From UBA12088 sp041920275 (lineage in GTDB: Bacteria; Patescibacteriota; Minisyncoccia; Phycocordibacterales; UBA12088), in contig JAYRSE010000012.1 in assembly GCA_041920275.1 (NCBI GenBank), positions 1 to 9,576 on the forward strand: a DNA stretch of 9,576 nt, given 5' to 3'. Shown one piece after another: positions 6,528 through 9,576 of this stretch. A program made the position numbers and the translations under genes. The notes below the pieces were generated by a model. That model had not been told where the DNA came from. It was given only the letters and a program-made list of their open reading frames with translations, and ran no database searches. The first letter of the stretch is position 1, and the number at the start of each line of letters is the position of its first letter.

Positions 6528-6848
6528 ATGTCGAATCACCACATACAACTTGAACAGCAGCTCGGCGAGGTGGCAGCCACGTTCGTGAACACCTGGTCGA
6601 ACAGACGTTCGCTCATCACCATCACTCGCACGGAACTTTCCCCTACACTCGATCGTGTAACCTTTTACGTGAGCGTGTTCCCCGAAGACGCCGAGGGTCC
6701 GGCCATCGGCTTTCTCATGCGCAAGCGTTCGGAGTGTCGAGAGTACCTGAAAGGTCATGTACAGCTCGGCAAGGTGCCCCATGTCGAATTTCTCATAGAT
6801 GAAGGTGAAAAGAAGCGCAGACAGGTGGATGCGTTACTCGAATCATGA
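6528..6848 (+). CDS. rbfA: Ribosome-binding factor A
   Basis: RbfA is a small KH-fold protein that binds the 30S subunit late in assembly and helps mature the 16S 5' region. This 106-residue protein has the family pattern: a basic N-terminal helix, ITITRTELSPTLDRVTFYVSVFPED (30-54), then helix GFLMRKRSECREYLKGHVQL (61-80), VPHVEFLIDEG (83-93) and a short basic end KKRRQVDALLES. The length is usual for compact RbfA. It starts 8 nt after infB with no Shine-Dalgarno (ATAAAATACACC before the ATG), so it is probably translated by coupling or an SD-independent route. The infB-rbfA order is widely conserved. Its stop overlaps a CATGATAC motif repeated before tRNA-Cys. Confidence 0.93.
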   Translation: MSNHHIQLEQQLGEVAATFVNTWSNRRSLITITRTELSPTLDRVTFYVSVFPEDAEGPAIGFLMRKRSECREYLKGHVQLGKVPHVEFLIDEGEKKRRQVDALLES

Positions 6849-6866
6849 TACGCTACTAGAGGTGGC

Positions 6867-6919
6867 GGCCTGGTGGCGAAGTGGTAACGCTTCGGTCTGC
6901 AAAACCGACATGCGCGGGT
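6867..6919 (+). pseudogene. 5' fragment of tRNA-Cys(GCA)
   Basis: This copy matches the intact tRNA-Cys base for base through the acceptor 5' strand, D arm, anticodon arm (loop CTGCAAA) and the T-stem 5' strand, then departs after GCGCGGGT. No T loop or acceptor 3' strand (CCAGGCC) follows, so it cannot form a normal tRNA. Perfect identity over the fragment suggests a recent copy or continuing gene conversion. Confidence 0.85.
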
Positions 6920-7038
6920 GAGGAAGTGCCTAAGCACTTCCGCAAGACTCATTGAGATATTTTGAGGTACCGAAATAAAATATCCAATGAGTGGACAGTT
7001 CCTGTAAGGAAAGATTCCCAAGATAAGCACCCGCGCAT
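6910..7038 (+). other. Candidate structured RNA or inserted element after the tRNA-Cys fragment
   Basis: An 11-bp perfect inverted repeat (ATGCGCGGGTG, 6910-6920; CACCCGCGCAT, 7028-7038) closes a segment with three further hairpins. They are GGAAGTGC/GCACTTCC (6922-6941), ACTCATTG/CAATGAGT extended by GATATTTT/AAATATC, and TTCCT/AGGAA. The left arm of the closing stem is tRNA-Cys sequence. Together they predict a four-way-junction RNA of about 129 nt. I recognise no known RNA family and no frame. It may be a structured RNA, a small insertion element, or decaying sequence between tRNA copies. Confidence 0.5.
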
Positions 7039-7050
7039 TTGAGAAGTACA

Positions 7051-7059
7051 TGATACAAT
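7051..7059 (+). promoter_or_regulatory. Extended -10 promoter of tRNA-Cys
   Basis: TGATACAAT (TG-N-TACAAT) predicts a start near 7066, six bases before the tRNA. No good -35 is seen. The transcript could continue into tRNA-Leu(TAA). Confidence 0.6.
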
Positions 7060-7071
7060 AAGAAGATATAC

Positions 7072-7143
7072 GGCCTGGTGGCGAAGTGGTAACGCTTCGG
7101 TCTGCAAAACCGACATGCGCGGGTTCGATTCCCGCCCAGGCCT
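7072..7143 (+). tRNA. tRNA-Cys(GCA)
   Basis: This is a full cloverleaf. The acceptor is GGCCTGG/CCAGGCC, the anticodon stem TCGGT/ACCGA with loop CTGCAAA (anticodon GCA at 7104-7106), and the T arm GCGGG TTCGATT CCCGC. The discriminator is T at 7143, the expected identity base for tRNA-Cys. CCA is not encoded. A truncated copy lies 205 bp upstream. Confidence 0.96.
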
Positions 7144-7162
7144 CAACGTTCGTATGAGGGGT

Positions 7163-7199
7163 ACGTATGCGTATGCGAAGCGTCCACTTACGCATACGT
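7163..7199 (+). other. Spacer hairpin between tRNA-Cys and tRNA-Leu
   Basis: ACGTATGCG (7163-7171) pairs perfectly with CGCATACGT (7191-7199). A second CGTATGCG at 7170-7177 could pair with the same arm. No T-run follows, so it is more likely a processing or spacer structure than a terminator. Confidence 0.4.
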
Positions 7200-7220
7200 T
7201 GCACCCATACGGGCTACAAT

Positions 7221-7302
7221 GCCCGGGTGGCGGAATTGGTATACGCGCTCGACTTAAAATCGAGTCCCGCAAGGGTTATGGGTTCGATTCCCATCCCGGG
7301 CA
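7221..7302 (+). tRNA. tRNA-Leu(TAA)
   Basis: This is a class II cloverleaf. The acceptor is GCCCGGG/CCCGGGC, the anticodon stem CTCGA/TCGAG with loop CTTAAAA (anticodon TAA). It has the long variable arm CCCGCAAGGG and T arm TGGG TTCGATT CCCA. The discriminator is A at 7302 and CCA is not encoded. It reads UUA (and UUG by wobble). It is probably co-transcribed from the tRNA-Cys promoter and is followed by a strong terminator. Confidence 0.95.
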
Positions 7303-7318
7303 CCGGAGTTGAAATTAA

Positions 7319-7348
7319 AAAAAACACCCCCTTGTGGGGGTGTTTTTT
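7319..7348. terminator. Bidirectional rho-independent terminator
   Basis: AAAAAACACCCCC and GGGGGTGTTTTTT form a perfect 13-bp stem with loop TTGT. With A and T tracts on either side it works in both directions, ending tRNA-Leu(TAA) on plus and tRNA-Lys on minus. Confidence 0.93.
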
Positions 7349-7353
7349 AATTG

Positions 7354-7426
7354 TCCGCCCACTAGGGCTCGAACCTAGGACCGTTCGCTTAAGAGGCGAC
7401 TGCTCTACCAGCTGAGCTATGGGCGG
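7354..7426 (-). tRNA. tRNA-Lys(CTT)
   Basis: On the minus strand the acceptor is CCGCCCA/TGGGCGG, the D stem GCTC/GAGC and the T arm CTAGG TTCGAGC CCTAG. The anticodon loop CTCTTAA gives anticodon CTT (Lys, AAG). The first anticodon-stem pair is a G-A mismatch, leaving four pairs. The discriminator is A at 7354 and CCA is not encoded. It converges with tRNA-Leu(TAA). Confidence 0.92.
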
Positions 7427-7435
7427 TACGGCACC

Positions 7436-7464
7436 AGTGTAAAACATATCGCACAAAAAGTAAA
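7436..7464 (-). promoter_or_regulatory. Promoter of tRNA-Lys
   Basis: TTTACT (7464-7459), a 17-nt spacer and TACACT (7441-7436) predict a start near 7429, three bases before the tRNA 5' end. Confidence 0.55.
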
Positions 7465-7486
7465 TGCACGCGACGCGGTGATAGTG

Positions 7487-7492
7487 TACAAT
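7487..7492 (+). promoter_or_regulatory. -10 box of tRNA-Leu(TAG)
   Basis: TACAAT predicts a start near 7499, three bases before the tRNA. No convincing -35 is visible. It diverges from the tRNA-Lys promoter. Confidence 0.4.
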
Positions 7493-7501
7493 ACGTGCGA
7501 C

Positions 7502-7583
7502 GCCGAGGTGGTGAAATTGGTAGACACGCCTGCCTTAGGAGCAGGTACCGCAAGGTATGGAGGTTCAAGTCCTCTCCTCGGCA
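7502..7583 (+). tRNA. tRNA-Leu(TAG)
   Basis: This class II tRNA has acceptor GCCGAGG/CCTCGGC, anticodon stem CCTGC/GCAGG with loop CTTAGGA (anticodon TAG, reading CUN codons), variable arm TACCGCAAGGTA and T arm GGAGG TTCAAGT CCTCT. The discriminator is A at 7583 and CCA is not encoded. A degenerate copy follows 13 nt later. Confidence 0.95.
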
Positions 7584-7596
7584 CAACGACCGCGCA

Positions 7597-7688
7597 GCCT
7601 CGGTGGTGGCTGAAAAAATTTCTGGGGTAGACACGCCTGCCTGATTGAGCAGACGCAAGGTATGGAGGTTCAAGTCCTCTCCTCGGCA
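7597..7688 (+). pseudogene. Degenerate copy of tRNA-Leu(TAG)
   Basis: Two blocks match the intact tRNA-Leu: GGTAGACACGCCTGCCT (7626-7642) and a 38-nt block covering variable loop to 3' end (7654-7691 matching 7549-7586). The 5' part is degraded. The acceptor strand reads GCCTCGG, giving only 5 of 7 pairs with CCTCGGC. The D loop holds an A/T-rich insertion, and the anticodon region (CTGATTGA) has lost TAG and has an enlarged loop. The preserved 3' end suggests it arose by tandem duplication and then decayed. Confidence 0.8.
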
Positions 7689-7691
7689 CAA

Positions 7692-7856
7692 TGTAAAGAA
7701 GTGGAGGATGTGCCGAGAGCGAGCACACTGCTGTGCTCGCGCGAGAGAAATTGCACCACAGGGGCATTCCCATCCTTACTCCCCATGGTCGTAGGAACAT
7801 TGGTCAAACGGTTGGGCATGTCGCAACAAGCCCAACCATCGGGAGGAAATGAGGCG
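7692..7856. other. Intergenic region with two perfect hairpins
   Basis: GCGAGCACA/TGTGCTCGC (7719-7740, 4-nt loop) and GGTTGGGC/GCCCAACC (7810-7837, 12-nt loop) lie between the broken tRNA-Leu and the end of the pilin cluster. The second is about 20 nt past the stop of the last pilin gene. Neither has a good T-run on either strand. One may end or stabilise the pilin transcript. No gene is seen. Confidence 0.45.
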
Positions 7857-8141
7857 CTAGAGCCACCCAACGTCGATTCCGAAGGTGGCAAGTGCCATGT
7901 TGATGATCGCATAGACCGACACCATGACGGTAAGGCCGATGATGCCCCAGAGCATGTGTGATTTTCCTTCAGTGGACTTGGTCTCGTCACCGGTACTGAG
8001 CGCAACAACGAACGAGGCGAGTCCCCACATAAAGTACCCGAATGCAAGCACGAAAATAAGACCGATCAACGGCTCGATAATGGCCTCGACCACCTTACCG
8101 ACGAACTCTACAACCGCTCCGGGCACTTCATCACTCTCCAT
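7857..8141 (-). CDS. T4SS pilin-like (VirB2/TrbC type) two-helix membrane protein, no signal peptide
   Basis: This 94-residue protein has two hydrophobic helices: about 22-48 (IEPLIGLIFVLAFGYFMWGL) and 63-84 (MLWGIIGLTVMVSVYAIIN). They are joined by a charged loop STGDETKSTEGKS. The WG...GDE...EGK...M.WG.iGL.VMVSV pattern matches its neighbours and the small pilin-like proteins frequent in Patescibacteria. Unlike the next three it has an acidic N terminus and no cleavable signal, so it may stay membrane-embedded or use another insertion route. The start is fixed by an extended -10 box just upstream, which predicts an mRNA with 0 or 1 untranslated base. A large hairpin separates it from the upstream paralogue. 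Subunit of a pilus or secretion channel is inference from family resemblance. Confidence 0.8.
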   Translation of the reverse strand: MESDEVPGAVVEFVGKVVEAIIEPLIGLIFVLAFGYFMWGLASFVVALSTGDETKSTEGKSHMLWGIIGLTVMVSVYAIINMALATFGIDVGWL

Positions 8142-8148
8142 TCCATAC

Positions 8149-8157
8149 AGTATAGCA
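8149..8157 (-). promoter_or_regulatory. Extended -10 promoter giving a leaderless pilin mRNA
   Basis: TGCTATACT (TG-N-TATACT, 8157-8149) is a perfect extended -10. Counting seven bases puts the start at 8142, one base before the ATG at 8141. No good -35 is seen, as is usual for extended -10 promoters. Confidence 0.7.
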
Positions 8158-8189
8158 CATCAGTGTACTTACTTTTCGATACTTATCAA

Positions 8190-8220
8190 CAAAGAACGCG
8201 CAGTGCATGCGCGTTCTTTG
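8190..8220. other. Strong intergenic hairpin between pilin genes
   Basis: CAAAGAACGCGC (8190-8201) pairs perfectly with GCGCGTTCTTTG (8209-8220), 12 bp with a 7-nt loop. It lies 23 nt after the stop of the 122-residue pilin. No T-run follows on the minus strand (TTGATAAG), so it may be a weak terminator or a 3' end stabiliser. Confidence 0.6.
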
Positions 8221-8243
8221 GTTCAACTTAAAAAGTCCACTTA

Positions 8244-8612
8244 TTAGATACCGGTTTGTATCGGAGTATACCCACCACCCTGGTCGACACCCACAAGCTC
8301 TCCAAGCAACGCCACAAGACCCCATACCGAGACGATCACGAAGAGAGCGATCACGCCCCACACCATGAGCTTTTTCCCACGCTTTTGCGCGTCGTCGTCG
8401 CCTTGAGAAAAAATGAAGACCACGAGACCCCAGATGAAAAGAAGGAGGCCGAGCGCAATAAGGATCGGGATTGCGGTGTTAATCAAATTTCCGATAGCTG
8501 TAAGAGCGGCATCGAACCACCCAAGATTTGGTTCGGTACCTGAACTTTGCGCAAATGCAACGATCGGGAGCGCAAGAAAGGAGATTGTGCTATAGAGTAT
8601 TGACGTTTTCAT
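8244..8612 (-). CDS. T4SS pilin-like secreted two-helix protein
   Basis: This 122-residue protein has a signal peptide (MKTSILYSTISFLALPIVAFA, likely cleaved before Q22), then a short polar stretch. Helix 1 is at about 43-68 (INTAIPILIALGLLLFIWGL), the charged loop FSQGDDDAQKRGKK at 68-81, and helix 2 at 83-103 (MVWGVIALFVIVSVWGLVALL). A glycine-rich tail QGGGYTPIQTGI follows. This is the layout of VirB2/TrbC-type pilins: processed precursor, two helices, cytoplasmic basic loop. ATG 8612 is the only start giving a proper signal. No Shine-Dalgarno precedes it (CCAAATATTTT). Its own promoter is likely at 8689-8662. Confidence 0.85.
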   Translation of the reverse strand: MKTSILYSTISFLALPIVAFAQSSGTEPNLGWFDAALTAIGNLINTAIPILIALGLLLFIWGLVVFIFSQGDDDAQKRGKKLMVWGVIALFVIVSVWGLVALLGELVGVDQGGGYTPIQTGI

Positions 8613-8661
8613 AAAATATTTGGACCAGATTTTGTTAATTTACTAATAAGACCATGTTGAG

Positions 8662-8689
8662 AGTGTATCGCTTTTTATAGAAAAAACAA
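8662..8689 (-). promoter_or_regulatory. Probable promoter of the 122-residue pilin gene
   Basis: TTGTTT (8689-8684), a 16-nt spacer and TACACT (8667-8662) predict a start near 8655 and a leader of about 43 nt. It lies in the 107-nt gap between two pilin genes. Confidence 0.5.
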
Positions 8690-8719
8690 TCCCTCTCCAA
8701 GTACTCGTTGTGGAAAAAC

Positions 8720-9106
8720 TCAAAAACAACTTTCGGTTTCCACTGAACCACCAATGGTCATACTTGGACTGGTGCACTTCTCGACTCCACCCGCGTCCGT
8801 CATCGTTTGCAAGATCTTCACGAAACCCCACACACTCACGAGAATGGTGAGTCCCACCAAACCCCACACCATCTGCCCACGAGCGGAAGCAAGTTCCGCA
8901 CTTCCCTTCGTGGCGTACATGGAACGCACTACACCCCACACGAACAGGAGGAGTGCGAGCGCCACTCCCACGCCCACGAAAGCACCGATCGAGGCGGCGA
9001 ACGCGTTGAGAATGCTCGTAAGGGTCACTCCCTCGGCACGGACGAGTGTCGGTACCGTGAGTACGGCTCCCGCACCAAAAAGAAAAGCTGTGCGTGTATG
9101 GCTCAT
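8720..9106 (-). CDS. T4SS pilin-like secreted two-helix protein with Cys-containing tail
   Basis: This 128-residue protein has a signal peptide (MSHTRTAFLFGAGAVLTVPT...VRA, likely cut before E25). Helix 1 is at about 38-60 (GAFVGVGVALALLLFVWGVV), the loop RSMYATKGSAELASARGQ at 61-78, and helix 2 at 79-99 (MVWGLVGLTILVSVWGFVKIL). It ends in a longer hydrophilic tail with two cysteines (C111, C127) that could form a disulfide outside the cell; none of the paralogues has such a pair. The gene overlaps the upstream pilin by ATGA (9106-9103), so its translation is probably coupled to that gene. Confidence 0.85.
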   Translation of the reverse strand: MSHTRTAFLFGAGAVLTVPTLVRAEGVTLTSILNAFAASIGAFVGVGVALALLLFVWGVVRSMYATKGSAELASARGQMVWGLVGLTILVSVWGFVKILQTMTDAGGVEKCTSPSMTIGGSVETESCF

Positions 9107-9417
9107 GATCCGAAAAGTGTGGTGTAAACGATCTTCACGAGACCCCAGACCGACACCATGACGAAAAGCGCAACGAGTCCCCAGGTCATGATCGCTCTTC
9201 CCGACGCCTTGCTTTTCTCGTCACCTGCGGTCGCGATAAAGCGCACCATGCCGAAGACGAACGCCACGACGGCGATCGTTGCGAACAGTGCGACCGCGCT
9301 GTCGATGATCGGTATGACCTTTCCTGTCACAATATCTTTAAATGTCTCCGCATACAAGATTGCGGGTGTGAGAAATATCGTGCTCGAAAGTATACGTGTT
9401 GGATATGACATACTCAT
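9103..9417 (-). CDS. T4SS pilin-like secreted two-helix protein
   Basis: This 104-residue protein has a signal peptide (MSMSYPTRILSSTIFLTPAI, likely cut after LYA, before E24). Helix 1 is at about 37-60 (IDSAVALFATIAVVAFVFGM), followed by the loop RFIATAGDEKSKASGR. Helix 2 is at 76-97 (IMTWGLVALFVMVSVWGLVK), with a short end YTTLFGS. The loop and second helix are the clearest match to the Patescibacteria pilin-like family (GMVRFI.tAGDE...GR.iM.WG). Starts at ATG 9417 or 9411 are equally possible, and neither has a Shine-Dalgarno. Its stop overlaps the next start by ATGA. Confidence 0.87.
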   Translation of the reverse strand: MSMSYPTRILSSTIFLTPAILYAETFKDIVTGKVIPIIDSAVALFATIAVVAFVFGMVRFIATAGDEKSKASGRAIMTWGLVALFVMVSVWGLVKIVYTTLFGS

Positions 9418-9433
9418 GCAACTGTGCGTTTAT

Positions 9434-9576
9434 TTACCCCTTCAACCCCTCCACCGTCGCCTCGATCGCAAGGGCGATCGCTTTGGCACCGAGGACGACC
9501 ACCGCACCCACGACGGTCCACACCAGCGCTTCGCGGGCTTGGGTGATCTTGGTGGTGTTTCCCTGCGCCGTCACAA
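9434..9576 (-). CDS. T4SS pilin-like protein, C-terminal part (partial)
   Basis: An open minus-strand frame enters from the window edge and stops with TAA at 9436-9434, giving 46 residues. It starts in a polar loop (TAQGNTTKITQAREA), then a single hydrophobic helix (LVWTVVGAVVVLGAKAIALA) and a short end IEATVEGLKG. The loop-then-helix layout agrees with the second half of the neighbouring pilins, but the WG.VSVWG signature is absent, so it is a different subtype. The next pilin gene begins 17 nt downstream, so they are probably co-transcribed. Confidence 0.7.
   Translation of the reverse strand, partial: VTAQGNTTKITQAREALVWTVVGAVVVLGAKAIALAIEATVEGLKG

Larger units (their letters stand above)
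6844..7124 (+). repeat. 205-bp offset duplication at the tRNA-Cys locus
   Basis: A 54-bp block (6866-6919) is identical to 7071-7124. CATGATAC also recurs at the same 205-bp offset (6844-6851 and 7049-7056), so the duplicated unit once reached upstream into the promoter. The 14-19 bases between the two matched parts have diverged. This is seen directly. The order of events, duplication followed by loss of one 3' half, is inferred. Confidence 0.85.

Noticed and set aside
6910..7038. 5S rRNA, because the length and closing stem are similar
   Set aside because: The conserved 5S loop sequences are absent and there are three internal hairpins instead of two arms.
7215..7220. TACAAT directly before tRNA-Leu(TAA) as its promoter
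   Set aside because: It abuts the tRNA 5' end, so transcription would start inside the tRNA.

Overview
The window most likely comes from a Patescibacteria (Candidate Phyla Radiation) bacterium, probably a Parcubacteria relative. The evidence is a divergent 16S rRNA gene split by a group I intron, an IF-2 that begins almost at its G domain, tRNA genes without encoded CCA, and a tandem array of short two-helix proteins of the VirB2/TrbC-like 'T4SS pilin' type common in that radiation. The lineage call is inference; no tree was made.

Layout. Positions 1-122 hold the end of an unidentified plus-strand gene. On the minus strand, reading right to left from 3616, lies what looks like a self-contained 16S unit: promoter (TTGACT-N16-TATACT), about 245 nt leader, 16S rRNA (about 3336-1134) with a 731-nt group I intron (2586-1856), long trailer, leader/trailer processing stem and a small terminator near 810-828. 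A possible 49-residue membrane protein (699-550), its terminator and tRNA-Ile(GAT) follow. No 23S start is visible after tRNA-Ile, and a plus-strand gene end appears to face it, so 16S and 23S are probably unlinked.

Positions 3627-6848 carry a divergent pair: a class I cysteine desulfurase (minus) and infB-rbfA (plus). The two promoters appear to share one palindromic -35 hexamer, TTGCAA. Positions 6849-7691 are a tRNA cluster: tRNA-Cys(GCA), Leu(TAA), Lys(CTT, minus) and Leu(TAG), plus two broken tRNA copies. One is a 5' tRNA-Cys fragment running into a strongly folded insert. The region 7857-9576 holds five consecutive minus-strand pilin-like membrane proteins, the last cut by the window edge.

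The main theme is the translation apparatus. The 16S 3' tail after helix 45 reads GATTAATTCCAAC rather than GATCACCTCCTTA, so the canonical anti-Shine-Dalgarno is absent. The gene starts in the window fit this: most have no Shine-Dalgarno, one pilin gene has an extended -10 placed to give a leaderless mRNA, and two pilin genes overlap by ATGA. The 530-loop of the 16S also carries a rearranged but compensated pseudoknot (UCC/GGA instead of GGC/GCC).
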